Origin: UBA11524 sp045591175 | GTDB lineage: Bacteria > Bacillota > Clostridia > Christensenellales > Aristaeellaceae | Direction of reading: 5' to 3' | NCBI GenBank assembly: GCA_045591175.1 | Contig: JAZNSI010000011.1 | Coordinates: 1-64,000, forward strand | DNA: 64,000 nt | Shown here: positions 1 to 7,941 of the stretch, piece by piece | How positions within the stretch are numbered: the stretch's first letter is position 1 | How the letters are laid out: every line of letters begins with the position of its first letter | Translations under genes and position numbers: made by a program | Notes under the pieces: model-generated | Seen by the model: the letters and a program-made list of their open reading frames with translations, nothing else | Databases searched by the model: none | What the model was told of the DNA's origin: nothing

Positions 1-774
1 GCCGCGCAGGATGTTGGATTCGCCGATGAAGTCCGCAACGAAGGCGTTGGCGGGCTCGTCGTAGATGGTCTTGGGGTCGCCGATCTGCTGGATGGTGCCG
101 TCCTTCATGACCACGATGGTGTCGGACATGGTCAGGGCTTCCTCCTGATCATGGGTGACGTAGATGAAGGTGATGCCCAGGCGCTGCTGCATGGACTTCA
201 GTTCCAACTGCATGTCCTTGCGCAGCTTGAGGTCCAGGGCGCCCAGGGGCTCGTCCAGGAGCAGCACTTCCGGCTCGTTGACGAGGCTCCGGGCGATGGC
301 GACGCGCTGCTGCTGGCCGCCGGAGAGCGCCTCCACATGGCGCTTGGCATAGCCCTTGAGGTTCACCAGCTCCAGCATCTGCTCGACCTTTTCGTCGATC
401 ATCTTCTTGGGCATCTTCTTCAGCTTCAGGCCGAAGGCGATGTTGTCGTACACGTTCAGGTGGGGGAAGAGCGCGTACTTCTGGAACACGGTGTTGACGC
501 GGCGCTTGTAGGGCGGCAGATCGGAGATCTCCTGGCCCTCGAAGAGCAGCGCGCCGGAGGAGGGCGTCTCAAAGCCGCCGATGATGCGCAGCGTGGTGGT
601 CTTGCCGCAGCCGGAGGGGCCCAGCAGGGTCAGGAATTCCTTCTTGCGGATGTACAGGTCGATATCCTTGAGGACCTTCACGCCGTCGTATTCCTTGGAA
701 ATGCCGATCAGGTCGATCAGGTGGTCCTTTTCGCGGGCCTTCTTGATGCGCTCGTTGAGCTGGTCGTTATTCAT
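1..774 (-). CDS. potA: Polyamine ABC transporter ATP-binding protein PotA (C-terminal part outside window)
   Basis: ATPase of a spermidine/putrescine-type ABC importer. It works on the cytoplasmic face and powers PotB/PotC uptake. The 258 visible codons hold a complete nucleotide-binding domain: Walker A GPSGCGKTTT (about residues 41-50), signature LSGGQQQRVA, Walker B LLLDEPLGALD and switch histidine VTHDQEEA. Downstream of it the frame runs open to the window edge, so the C-terminal OB-fold/TOBE domain is not seen. The ATG at 774 is 31 bases behind the stop of the XRE-cupin regulator, which suggests one transcript. The substrate is inferred from the close PotA-like N-terminus and from the regulator type; related CUT1 or iron-family ATPases look similar, so substrate certainty is moderate. 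Confidence 0.9.
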   Translation of the reverse strand, partial: MNNDQLNERIKKAREKDHLIDLIGISKEYDGVKVLKDIDLYIRKKEFLTLLGPSGCGKTTTLRIIGGFETPSSGALLFEGQEISDLPPYKRRVNTVFQKYALFPHLNVYDNIAFGLKLKKMPKKMIDEKVEQMLELVNLKGYAKRHVEALSGGQQQRVAIARSLVNEPEVLLLDEPLGALDLKLRKDMQLELKSMQQRLGITFIYVTHDQEEALTMSDTIVVMKDGTIQQIGDPKTIYDEPANAFVADFIGESNILRG

Positions 775-805
775 GGCTGGCGATCTCCTTCATATCGTAT
801 CGAAA

Positions 806-1348
806 TTAAAATGTTGGGGGATTGGACACCCAAAGAACCCGTGCTTTGGTTTTGCCGGCGTTCATGAGGTAATGGGTCTCGCGGGGGTGGATGCAGAAGC
901 TGCAGCCGGTGCGCACGCGGGTCTTCTTTTCACCTGTGACCAGAAAGACCGTGCCTGCCAGCACGTATCCGAATTCCTCGCCCTCATGGGGAGGCAGCGG
1001 ATAGGTTTCGCCGCCCTCGCTCATCTCAACGAGGATGGGCTCCATCGAGTTCTTCTGCGCGTTGGGGACAAGCCAGGTCGTCGCGCCGTGGAGGAGCTCA
1101 TCGTCCTCCTTGACGAACATGTCCTGGGGGGTGAAGACGGTCTTCTCGTTCTTGTCCTCCTTGAAGAACAGCGACAGGGAAGAGCCGAGGCACTCCAGCA
1201 TATCCGTCAGCGTGGCGATGGAGGGCGAGGCGAGGTTTCTCTCCACCTGGGAGATGAAGCCCTTTGACAGCTCGCACCGGTCGGCCATGTCTTCCTGAGT
1301 CAGCCCGCGCTGCAATCGCAGCTGGCGGAGCTTCTCACCGATATCCAT
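806..1348 (-). CDS. XRE-family transcriptional regulator with C-terminal cupin domain
   Basis: A 180-residue DNA-binding regulator. Residues 1-60 form a lambda-repressor-type helix-turn-helix (LRQLRLQRGLTQEDMADRCE, then SKGFISQVERN). Residues about 105-175 form a small cupin barrel with the motif PPHEGEEFGYVLAGT, which usually binds a small ligand. The ATG at 1348 is preferred over an upstream frame extension because a GGGAGG ribosome binding site lies at the right distance. Regulators of this build (PuuR-like) commonly precede potABCD in Firmicutes, and here potA follows in the same direction. The likely role is a polyamine-responsive, autoregulated control of the transporter; the ligand is an inference. 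A palindrome upstream (1405-1421) is a good operator candidate. Confidence 0.9.
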   Translation of the reverse strand: MDIGEKLRQLRLQRGLTQEDMADRCELSKGFISQVERNLASPSIATLTDMLECLGSSLSLFFKEDKNEKTVFTPQDMFVKEDDELLHGATTWLVPNAQKNSMEPILVEMSEGGETYPLPPHEGEEFGYVLAGTVFLVTGEKKTRVRTGCSFCIHPRETHYLMNAGKTKARVLWVSNPPTF

Positions 1349-1404
1349 GATGGAAAAGCCTCCCTTCCGGCGAATTTGTGAATAAGGCAATATTGTGTCC
1401 CGAA

Positions 1405-1421
1405 GTTTAGCAAAACTAAAC
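1405..1421. promoter_or_regulatory. Palindromic operator candidate for the XRE-cupin regulator
   Basis: GTTTAG-CAAAA-CTAAAC is a perfect 6-bp inverted repeat with a 5-base spacer. It lies just downstream of the proposed transcription start of the regulator-potA operon and upstream of its ribosome binding site. This position fits negative autoregulation. Binding is inferred, not shown. Confidence 0.55.
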
Positions 1422-1436
1422 CCGGGAGCCGATGAT

Positions 1437-1465
1437 ATTAAATCATATCAGAGGTTACATGTCAA
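1437..1465 (-). promoter_or_regulatory. Sigma-A promoter of the regulator-potA operon
   Basis: Read on the minus strand: -35 TTGACA (1465-1460), a 17-base spacer, and -10 TTTAAT (1442-1437). The start of transcription would fall near 1430, placing the 1405-1421 palindrome within the early transcribed region. Confidence 0.6.
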
Positions 1466-1613
1466 TAGTTTTGGGGAATTTCATGATGTATTCATGATGT
1501 TTTTGTCGAAGGGTGACGCGAAAAATGCATGCGCAGGGGAATAATGGGTTTATCAGGAGTAAATTGCAGGATTAGCGTCAGTGCTATCTGCATACAGGGT
1601 ACAGAAAAAGTAC

Positions 1614-1642
1614 TTGTAAAATGCAGGGAAGTGTGTTACCAT
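1614..1642 (+). promoter_or_regulatory. Candidate promoter of the T-box/trpS transcript
   Basis: TTGTAA, a 17-base spacer and TACCAT directly precede the start of the recognisable T-box leader. The -10 is a weak match. It is proposed mainly because of its position. Confidence 0.4.
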
Positions 1643-1648
1643 ATAGCA

Positions 1649-1893
1649 ACACCGATGAGAAGCAGCGGAATCGTCAGGTCACCCACAGCGAGCCGGAGAC
1701 AGTGGAAGTCCGGCGGCGGACGGCGAGGACATTGGGGCTTCGAGGGCGCGGGGGAAGGGCTGGATCAGCCTGCGTATCCCGCGACGGCTTCCACCGTTAA
1801 CAGGATTGAGCGCACGGATTTTTGTCCGTGAAGTGGGGTGGCACCGCAGTCATCTGTCCCCAATGGAGGGATAGTTGGGCTGCTTTTTTATTT
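1649..1893 (+). promoter_or_regulatory. T-box leader controlling trpS
   Basis: A tRNA-sensing leader upstream of tryptophanyl-tRNA synthetase. Stem I carries the conserved AGCGAGCCGG...GGUGGAAG-like apical segment (1688-1712). The invariant T-box segment, here GTGGGGTGGCACCGC, lies at 1833-1847 and is followed at once by a terminator. The candidate specifier codon is TGG at 1733-1735, matching tryptophan and the downstream gene. In the family, uncharged tRNA pairs with specifier and T-box, forms the antiterminator and lets transcription proceed. The exact stem I boundaries were judged by eye. Confidence 0.88.
1846..1889 (+). terminator. T-box terminator hairpin
   Basis: The stem is GCAG plus CTGTCCC (1846-1860), pairing with GGGATAG plus CTGC (up to 1883), followed by TTTTTT. 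It overlaps the 3' part of the T-box sequence, so it competes with the antiterminator, as expected for this riboswitch class. Confidence 0.8.
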
Positions 1894-1952
1894 TCATGAC
1901 TGGCGAAGACGTCCCCGGTCGTTTGCTGGCTATCAAAAAGGAGGTTTTCCCC

Positions 1953-2969
1953 ATGTCTGAAATCGTCAAGCCCGAGAAGAAGCCGATCATTTTCTCCGGC
2001 ATCCAGCCCTCCGGCACGCTGACCCTGGGCAACTACATCGGCGCGCTGAAGAACTTCTCCAAGCTGCAGGACGACTATGACTGCATCTACTCCATCGTGG
2101 ATATGCATGCCATCACCGTCCGCCAGAATCCCGCTGAGCTGCGCCGCCGCTGCCTGGAGCTGGCCGCGATCTACATCGCCAGCGGCATCGACCCCAAGAA
2201 GAGCCTCATCTACTGCCAGAGCCATGTGTCCGGCCACGCTGAGCTGGCATGGATCCTCAACTGCTTCACCTATATGGGCGAAATGAACCGCATGACCCAG
2301 TTCAAGGACAAGTCCGCCAAGCATGCCGACAACATTAACGTCGGCCTGTTCACCTATCCCGTGCTGATGGCGGCGGACATCCTGCTGTACCAGACCAACC
2401 TGGTGCCCGTGGGTCACGACCAGAAGCAGCACCTGGAAATCTGCCGCGATATCGCCCAGCGCTTCAACGGCGTGTACGGCGACGTGTTCACCATCCCCGA
2501 GGGCTACATCCCCAAGGTCGGCGCCCGCATCATGAGCCTGCAGGAGCCCACCCGCAAGATGTCCAAGTCCGATCCCGAGGACACCTTTGTCGCCCTGACC
2601 GACGATCCCGACACCATCCGCCGCAAGATCAAGCGCGCGGTGACCGACTCCGACGGCGAGATCCGCTTTGACCCGGAGAACAAGCCCGGCGTCAGCAACC
2701 TGCTGAGCATTATGTCTGCCTTGGGCGCGGGCGAGATCGACGCGCTGGTGAACGAGATGCAGGGCCAGGGCTACGGCGCGCTGAAGACCCGCACGGCGGA
2801 TTGCGTTATCGCGGCGCTGGAGCCCATGCAGGCGGAGTTCAAGCGGTTGATCGCGGACAAGGCCTACCTCCAGGGCGTGCTGGATGAGAACGCCAAGACG
2901 GCTTCCTACCTGGCCAACAAGACCCTGCGCAAGGTGCAGAAGAAGGTCGGCTTCGCGGCCCGCGGCTGA
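1953..2969 (+). CDS. trpS: Tryptophanyl-tRNA synthetase
   Basis: Charges tRNA-Trp with tryptophan in the cytoplasm. The 338-residue protein is the normal length for bacterial TrpRS. The class I signatures are visible: a HIGH-type motif within SGTLTLGNYIGA (about 22-33) and the KMSKS loop RKMSKSDPEDTF (about 203-214). The ATG at 1953 follows AAAGGAGG at good spacing; upstream in-frame starts lie inside the T-box terminator and are rejected. Expression is probably controlled by the T-box leader just upstream, in response to uncharged tRNA-Trp. A strong terminator follows, so the gene is probably monocistronic. Confidence 0.97.
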   Translation: MSEIVKPEKKPIIFSGIQPSGTLTLGNYIGALKNFSKLQDDYDCIYSIVDMHAITVRQNPAELRRRCLELAAIYIASGIDPKKSLIYCQSHVSGHAELAWILNCFTYMGEMNRMTQFKDKSAKHADNINVGLFTYPVLMAADILLYQTNLVPVGHDQKQHLEICRDIAQRFNGVYGDVFTIPEGYIPKVGARIMSLQEPTRKMSKSDPEDTFVALTDDPDTIRRKIKRAVTDSDGEIRFDPENKPGVSNLLSIMSALGAGEIDALVNEMQGQGYGALKTRTADCVIAALEPMQAEFKRLIADKAYLQGVLDENAKTASYLANKTLRKVQKKVGFAARG

Positions 2970-2989
2970 TCCAACCACATACATCCCGG

Positions 2990-3027
2990 CGGCTGACGCA
3001 GACTGTGTCAGCCGCTTTGTATTTTTG
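2990..3027 (+). terminator. Rho-independent terminator after trpS
   Basis: An 11-bp stem CGGCTGACGCA / TGTGTCAGCCG (2990-3014, with one G-T pair) is followed by a T-rich tail (TTTGTATTTTTG). Confidence 0.8.
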
Positions 3028-3127
3028 TTGTACATGATGGGCGAAAAACAGTACAAATACAACACGAGCGGGCGGAGTTGTGCTATGATAAGGTGCAAAT
3101 AAACTGACCACAGCAAAGGAGCATACC

Positions 3128-4405
3128 TTGCCTATGGATATGACGTTTTATCCTGCGCCGCTGAAGGGGACGATCGCTGCGCCGGCTTCCAAGTCGGAGG
3201 CCCATCGCCGGATGATCTGTGCAGGCCTGACTGTGGGCGCGACGACCCTCAGCGGCTTTATGGATTCCGCCGATATGGCGGCAACCGCCCGCTGTCTCAA
3301 GGCGCTTGGCGCGAAGGTAGAGCAGGCGGATGACAGCCTGACCATCACCGGCTACGCGAAGAAGATCACCAAGCTGCCCGTGCTGGACTGCGGCGAGAGC
3401 GGCTCCACGCTGCGCTTCTTTGTGCCGATCGCCCTGGCGATGTGCGGAGCCGGCGTGTTCCGCATGCACGGCAGGCTGGGCCAGCGTCCGATGGATGTGT
3501 ACCGCGATCTGTTCGTTCCCCGCGGCGTGCGCTGGCGCATGGGCGTGGGCTGCGACGGCGCGGCGGAGCTGACCGTCAAGGGCGAGCTGGAGGCCGGCCA
3601 TTATGTGCTGCCGGGCAATGTGTCCAGCCAGTTCGTGTCGGGCCTGATGTTTGCGCTGCCCCTGCTGAACGAGGATTCCACACTGACGGTTCAGCCGCCG
3701 GTGGAAAGCGCGGGCTATATCCGCATGACCGTTGAGGCGCTTGTCCAGAGCGGCGTCGTGCTGGAGGAGCTGGCGCCCTTCTCCTGGCGCATCCCCGGCA
3801 ACCAGCAGTATCACGCGAAGGACGGTCACCTGGCGGGGGATTACTCCCAGGCGGCGGTGCTGGCGTGCGCGGGCGCGCTGGGCCATGACCTGACCGTCAC
3901 CCACCTGGCGAAGGAAACCACCCAGGGTGACCGGGCGGTACTCATGCATTTGACGGCCCTTGGTGCGAAGGTGCAGGAGGATGAATCCGGCGTGACCGTT
4001 ACGGCGGACAAGCTCACCGGCACGACCCTTGACATGGCGGATTGCCCGGACATCGCGCCCATCCTGGCCCTGACCTGCCAGCTGGCGGAAGGCGAGAGCC
4101 GCCTCACCGGCTGCGGCCGTCTGCGGCTGAAGGAATGCGACCGCCTCGCTGCGACGGTGGAGGTGCTGAATCTCCTGGGCGGTAATGCCAAGGCTGTGGG
4201 CGATACCATCGTCATTCATGGCGTGAAGGCGCTCAAGGGCGGTGTGACGCTGCCGGACTACAACGATCACCGCATGGTCATGCTGGGTGCGACGGCGGCG
4301 ACCATCGCTCAGGAGCCTGTGACGGTGACCGGCGTGGAGGCGCTGAACAAGTCCTGGCCCGAATTCGTGAGCGTATATAAGAACCTTGGAGGAAAGGCTG
4401 AATGA
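3128..4405 (+). CDS. aroA: 3-phosphoshikimate 1-carboxyvinyltransferase (EPSP synthase)
   Basis: Joins shikimate-3-phosphate and phosphoenolpyruvate in the shikimate pathway. The 425-residue protein has the family landmarks: PASKSEAHR near the N-terminus, CGESGSTLRF (about 88-97) at the substrate-binding loop, LGQRPMD, PDIAPILA, ECDRLAAT and YNDHRMVM near the C-terminus. The start is a TTG at 3128, six bases after AAAGGAG; ATG codons at 3134 and 3140 are alternatives with longer spacing. The stop overlaps the start of aroC (ATGA), so aroA-aroC-pheA form a translationally coupled operon. The ESGS loop differs from the NAGTA loop of class I enzymes and is more like class II; glyphosate response cannot be judged from this. 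Confidence 0.96.
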   Translation: MPMDMTFYPAPLKGTIAAPASKSEAHRRMICAGLTVGATTLSGFMDSADMAATARCLKALGAKVEQADDSLTITGYAKKITKLPVLDCGESGSTLRFFVPIALAMCGAGVFRMHGRLGQRPMDVYRDLFVPRGVRWRMGVGCDGAAELTVKGELEAGHYVLPGNVSSQFVSGLMFALPLLNEDSTLTVQPPVESAGYIRMTVEALVQSGVVLEELAPFSWRIPGNQQYHAKDGHLAGDYSQAAVLACAGALGHDLTVTHLAKETTQGDRAVLMHLTALGAKVQEDESGVTVTADKLTGTTLDMADCPDIAPILALTCQLAEGESRLTGCGRLRLKECDRLAATVEVLNLLGGNAKAVGDTIVIHGVKALKGGVTLPDYNDHRMVMLGATAATIAQEPVTVTGVEALNKSWPEFVSVYKNLGGKAE

Positions 4406-5493
4406 GCAGCACCTGGGGACAGCATTTGAAGCTGTCCATCTTTGGGCAGAGCCATGGCGAGGCCATCGGTGTGACGCTGGACGGCTTCTCGGCGGGCATG
4501 GAGATTGACATGGATCGCCTGCTGGCGGAGATGGCCCGACGTGCGCCAGGACAGAGCGCCCTCACCACGGCCCGCAAGGAGGCCGACGCGCCGGAATTCC
4601 TCTCCGGCGTGCTGAATGGCCGCACCACCGGGCAGCCCATCTGCATCGTCATCCGCAACACCAACCAGCGCAGCCGGGATTATGGCGACGGCGTGGACCT
4701 CGTCCGCCCCGGACATGCGGATTATACCGGCCATGTGCGGTATTTCGGTTTTGAGGACTGGCGGGGCGGCGGCTCCTTCTCCGGGCGGCTGACGGCTCCG
4801 CTGGTGGCGGCGGGCGCGCTGTGCAGCCAGTGGCTGGAAACGCAGGGCGTCAAAATTGCCTGCCACATCCAGCAGCTTGGTGACGTGCAGGACGCATCCT
4901 TCATGGATGCCGACCCGACTGCCGACTACTCTTATATGAAACAGATGCACCTGCCCGTGCTGACCGAGGGCCTCGACGAGCAGATGAACGCCGCTGCGAT
5001 GGCGGCCCGCAATGAGGGCGACTCCATCGGCGGCGTGATCGAATGTATGGCGACGGGCCTGCCTGCGGGCCTGGGCGCGCCCTTCTTTGACAGCGTGGAG
5101 AGCACCATCAGTCAGCTGATGTTCTCCGTGCCTGCGGTGAAGGGCGTGGAATTCGGCGAGGGCTTCGGCTTTGCGGCGATGCGCGGCAGCCGGGCCAACG
5201 ACGCCTTCCGCATGGCGGACGGCAAGATCATCACCGAAACGAACCACTCTGGCGGCGTGAACGGCGGCATCACCAACGGCATGCCGGTGATCTTCCGCTG
5301 TGCCATCCGGCCCACGCCGTCCATCGCGCAGAAGCAGCAGACGGTTTCCCTCAAAACGGGGGAGAACGCCGAACTGGAGATCCATGGCCGCCACGACCCG
5401 TGCATCCTGCCCCGCGCGGTGCCGGTGATCGAGGCCATGACAGCCATTGCCATCCTCGAACTATGGAAGGAGCGTCAGGGATGTCTTACGTGA
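4402..5493 (+). CDS. aroC: Chorismate synthase
   Basis: Converts EPSP to chorismate with reduced FMN. The 363-residue length is typical. Landmarks are FGQSHGEAIG (about 14-23), RPGHADYTG, and GGVNGGITNGMPV (about 282-294). The usual RSSARETA segment is changed to GGSFSGRLTAPLVAAGA, so this belongs to a divergent chorismate synthase branch; the fold and flavin-binding surroundings still look intact. It starts inside the aroA stop (ATGA overlap), and its last 13 bases overlap the start of pheA. This gives tight coupling of the last two common shikimate steps with the phenylalanine branch. Confidence 0.96.
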   Translation: MSSTWGQHLKLSIFGQSHGEAIGVTLDGFSAGMEIDMDRLLAEMARRAPGQSALTTARKEADAPEFLSGVLNGRTTGQPICIVIRNTNQRSRDYGDGVDLVRPGHADYTGHVRYFGFEDWRGGGSFSGRLTAPLVAAGALCSQWLETQGVKIACHIQQLGDVQDASFMDADPTADYSYMKQMHLPVLTEGLDEQMNAAAMAARNEGDSIGGVIECMATGLPAGLGAPFFDSVESTISQLMFSVPAVKGVEFGEGFGFAAMRGSRANDAFRMADGKIITETNHSGGVNGGITNGMPVIFRCAIRPTPSIAQKQQTVSLKTGENAELEIHGRHDPCILPRAVPVIEAMTAIAILELWKERQGCLT

Positions 5494-6308
5494 TCGCCTA
5501 TCCGGGCACGGCGGGCAGCTTCTCCCACGGCGCGGCCATGGCAGCCTTCCCGGACGGCACCTGCGTGGGTTATGACACCTTCCCGGAGGCGGCGAAGGCT
5601 GTCACGGAAGGCCAGGCGGACTACGCGCTGCTGCCGGTGGAGAATTCCTTCGCAGGCGCGGTGCTGCCGACCTATTCGCTGCTGGAAAAGCTGCCGCTTC
5701 AAATCGTCGGCGAAACGATGAAGTCTGTACGCCATCATCTGCTGGGCGTACCCGGCGCGACGCTGGCGGATATCAAGCACATCGCCAGCCATCCGCAGGC
5801 CATTGCCCAGTGCGATGCATTCCTGCAGACGCTGCCCGGCGTCCAGATCCTGCCCTCTGCCAACACGGCGATCTCCGCCCGCGAGGTGGCAGCAGCAGGC
5901 GACAAGTCCCGCGCGGCCATCGCCTCCATCGAGGCGGCGAAGGAATACGGCCTCGTCTCCCTGGCGGAGAACATCCAGACCAGCGCCACCAACACGACGC
6001 GGTTCTTCATCCTGTCTACCAGCGCGATCCCGCTGGATACGCCCTCCAAGGCGACGGTGACATTCCGCGTGAACAACGAGGTCGGCGCGCTGGTGAAGGT
6101 GCTGTCCTCCTTTGCGGACAGCGGGCTGAACATGACCCGCATCGAGTCCCGCCCCCTGCCGGAGACGCCCTTCCAGTACTTTTTCTCCGCGGATTTTGAG
6201 GGCGCGATGGACGCGGCCCATCTCTCCCGTGCCATGGCGGCGGCGCGGCCCTACACCTGCGCGCTGCGGCTGCTGGGCGTGTATCCGAGGGCGGAGAAAC
6301 CAGTGTGA
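5481..6308 (+). CDS. pheA: Prephenate dehydratase with ACT domain
   Basis: Converts prephenate to phenylpyruvate, the committed phenylalanine step. The 275-residue monofunctional enzyme begins with a periplasmic-binding-protein-like catalytic domain (GTAGSFSHGAA, LPVENSFAGAV, and NTTRFFIL around 175-182). It ends with an ACT regulatory domain (NEVGALVKVLSSFADSGLN then IESRP), which in this family binds phenylalanine for feedback control. The ATG at 5481 lies after AAGGAGCG; an upstream in-frame extension would lie wholly inside aroC and is rejected. No chorismate mutase domain is fused and none is seen in the window. A terminator follows at 6315. Confidence 0.95.
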   Translation: MSYVIAYPGTAGSFSHGAAMAAFPDGTCVGYDTFPEAAKAVTEGQADYALLPVENSFAGAVLPTYSLLEKLPLQIVGETMKSVRHHLLGVPGATLADIKHIASHPQAIAQCDAFLQTLPGVQILPSANTAISAREVAAAGDKSRAAIASIEAAKEYGLVSLAENIQTSATNTTRFFILSTSAIPLDTPSKATVTFRVNNEVGALVKVLSSFADSGLNMTRIESRPLPETPFQYFFSADFEGAMDAAHLSRAMAAARPYTCALRLLGVYPRAEKPV

Positions 6309-6314
6309 ATACAT

Positions 6315-6346
6315 CCGGCTGATGCGAAAAATCAGCCGGTTTTTTC
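6315..6346 (+). terminator. Terminator of the aroA-aroC-pheA operon
   Basis: A perfect 9-bp stem CCGGCTGAT / ATCAGCCGG with a 7-base loop is followed by TTTTTT. Confidence 0.88.
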
Positions 6347-6368
6347 TGAAAAAATTCAAAAAATGTGC

Positions 6369-6397
6369 TTGACAATTCAGTGGAAGGGTGCTATTAT
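6369..6397 (+). promoter_or_regulatory. Strong sigma-A promoter for the tRNA-Arg pair
   Basis: TTGACA (6369-6374), exactly 17 bases, then TATTAT (6392-6397), about 40 bases upstream of the first tRNA. The consensus -35 fits a stable RNA promoter. Confidence 0.8.
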
Positions 6398-6443
6398 ATT
6401 AGAGCTGTCAGGGAATGTGCAGAAATGTGCATGGCGGCGATGT

Positions 6444-6517
6444 GGTCTCGTAGCTCAGCTGGATAGAGTGTTTGACTACGAATCAAAAGGTCGCAGGTTC
6501 GAGTCCTGCCGGGATCA
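6444..6517 (+). tRNA. tRNA-Arg (anticodon ACG), copy 1
   Basis: A 74-base cloverleaf. The acceptor stem GGTCTCG / CGGGATC pairs with G-T wobbles, the D stem is GCTC/GAGT, the anticodon arm TTTGA-CTACGAA-TCAAA gives anticodon ACG, and the T arm is GCAGG-TTCGAGT-CCTGC. The discriminator is A and CCA is not encoded. The anticodon A would be edited to inosine by TadA to read CGU, CGC and CGA. Confidence 0.95.
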
Positions 6518-6567
6518 CTTCTTTACAAGGTTAAAGACCTGACCTGCCGTCACCCTGACACATACAT

Positions 6568-6641
6568 GGTCTCGTAGCTCAGCTGGATAGAGTGTTTGAC
6601 TACGAATCAAAAGGTCGCAGGTTCGAGTCCTGCCGGGATCA
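6568..6641 (+). tRNA. tRNA-Arg (anticodon ACG), copy 2
   Basis: A base-for-base repeat of copy 1 (6444-6517), 124 bases downstream on the same strand. The spacer has no promoter-like sequence and a terminator follows directly, so the two are probably one transcript. Confidence 0.95.
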
Positions 6642-6645
6642 CGCA

Positions 6646-6677
6646 AAGCCTCATCGCAATCGCGGTGAGGCTTTTTT
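6646..6677 (+). terminator. Terminator after the tRNA-Arg pair
   Basis: A 10-bp stem GCCTCATCGC / GCGGTGAGGC with loop AATC, followed by TTTTTT. Confidence 0.85.
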
Positions 6678-6682
6678 GTTGG

Positions 6683-6712
6683 TTGACGCAAGGGGCGGGG
6701 AAGTGGTACAAT
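6683..6712 (+). promoter_or_regulatory. Promoter of the Gfo/Idh oxidoreductase gene
   Basis: TTGACG, 18 bases, TACAAT, ending 44 bases before the start codon. Confidence 0.65.
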
Positions 6713-6756
6713 AAGGCAAAGGATTGTGTCCGACCAGATCAGGAGGCTTGTTTGCC

Positions 6757-7794
6757 ATGTCATATACCATGAATGTCGCCATCATCGGCGCGGGCGCCAT
6801 CGCCCGTTCCATGTGCCGCACTGTGCGCGGAATGAAGGAAAAGGGCCGTCCGGTAGAGCTGTATGCCATTGCGTCTCGCAGCCAGGAGAAAGCCGACGCC
6901 TTCGCCAAAGAGGAGGGCGTTCTGCACGCCTATGGCTCCTATGAGGCGATGCTGGCGGATCCTGCGGTCGACCTGGTGTACATCGCTACGCCGCACTCCC
7001 ATCATGCGGACCAGATGAAGATGTGCATCCGCGCGGGTAAAGCTGTCCTGTGCGAGAAGGCCTTCACCCCCAATCTTCATCAGGCGGAGGAAGTGCTGGA
7101 CCTTGCCCGGGAGGAGGGCGTGTATGTCGCAGAGGCGCTCTGGCCCCGGTATATGCCGTCCCGGTGGATCATCAACGATTTGCTGGCTGAGGGCGTCATC
7201 GGCGAGCCGCGGATGCTCTACTCCAACTTGTGCTACGCCATCGAGCACAAGGAGCGCATCATGGATCCGGCCCTTGCCGGCGGCGCGCTGCTGGATCTGG
7301 GCGTGTATGTGCTGAACTTTGCGTCGATGGTCTTTGGCGATGACATCGTGCGCATCAATTCCACGGTGGAGCTGATGGATACCGGCGTTGACCGCACGGA
7401 AACCATCACCATCAAGTACCGCGACGGCAAGATGGCGCAGCTGATGGCCTCGACGGCCTTCAACTCCGACCGGCGGTGCGTGATCTATGGCACCAAGGGG
7501 TATCTCACGGTGGATAATGTCAACAATCCCAGCTGGATCGAGATTTTCGACAAGGATGACCGGGTGAATCCCATCCGCCGGATCGATGTGCCGGAGCAGA
7601 TCACCGGCTACGAATATGAGGTGGAGGCATGCCTGCGCGACCTGCAGGCGGGCAACCTGGAGCCTGCCGAAATGCCCCACGAGCAGACCAAAATGCTGCT
7701 GCACCAAATGGATGCCCTGCGCGCCATCTGGCATATCAAATTCCCCTTTGAAGAAAAGTCGCCCTTCACGGACATGGAGCTGATCGAAGGGTGA
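6757..7794 (+). CDS. Gfo/Idh/MocA-family NAD(P)-dependent oxidoreductase
   Basis: A 345-residue sugar or cyclitol dehydrogenase-type enzyme. The N-terminal Rossmann fold shows VAIIGAGAIARSM (about 6-18); the central family motif CEKAFTPNLHQAEEVLDLAR holds the conserved E-K pair used by the family in catalysis and cofactor binding. The C-terminal half is the usual alpha/beta substrate domain (GGALLDLGVYVLNF). The ATG at 6757 follows AGGAGG; an upstream in-frame start is rejected. Its position before two pectin-related genes suggests a sugar or uronate substrate, but the following gene has its own promoter and the substrate cannot be read from the sequence. Dihydrodiol dehydrogenase-like relatives are the other possibility. 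Confidence 0.88.
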   Translation: MSYTMNVAIIGAGAIARSMCRTVRGMKEKGRPVELYAIASRSQEKADAFAKEEGVLHAYGSYEAMLADPAVDLVYIATPHSHHADQMKMCIRAGKAVLCEKAFTPNLHQAEEVLDLAREEGVYVAEALWPRYMPSRWIINDLLAEGVIGEPRMLYSNLCYAIEHKERIMDPALAGGALLDLGVYVLNFASMVFGDDIVRINSTVELMDTGVDRTETITIKYRDGKMAQLMASTAFNSDRRCVIYGTKGYLTVDNVNNPSWIEIFDKDDRVNPIRRIDVPEQITGYEYEVEACLRDLQAGNLEPAEMPHEQTKMLLHQMDALRAIWHIKFPFEEKSPFTDMELIEG

Positions 7795-7867
7795 GCCATC
7801 ACTCCCGCGGGGCTGCCTGCGGGAGCTTTCTGCTGCGGGAGATTCCGGCGTTTCTCCTTCCTGTGCA

Positions 7868-7896
7868 TTGACTTATGCGGAAACATCGGCTATAAT
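7868..7896 (+). promoter_or_regulatory. Sigma-A promoter of the GH105-like/GH28 operon
   Basis: TTGACT, 17 bases, TATAAT, 45 bases before the first start codon. A weak hairpin (CTCCCGC / GCGGGAG, 7803-7826) lies upstream and may end the preceding transcript. Confidence 0.75.
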
Positions 7897-7941
7897 AAGG
7901 GATGAAAATGCTTACATTATCTTCGGATAGGAGCGACAACG

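Noticed and set aside
1529..1831. 100-codon frame upstream of trpS
   Set aside because: It runs through the T-box stem I and specifier region; the RNA structure explains the sequence better.
6515..6763. Minus-strand 82-codon frame including GRTRTCDLLIRSQTLYPAELRD-like text
   Set aside because: It is the translated antisense of the tRNA-Arg copy, a known kind of false protein call.
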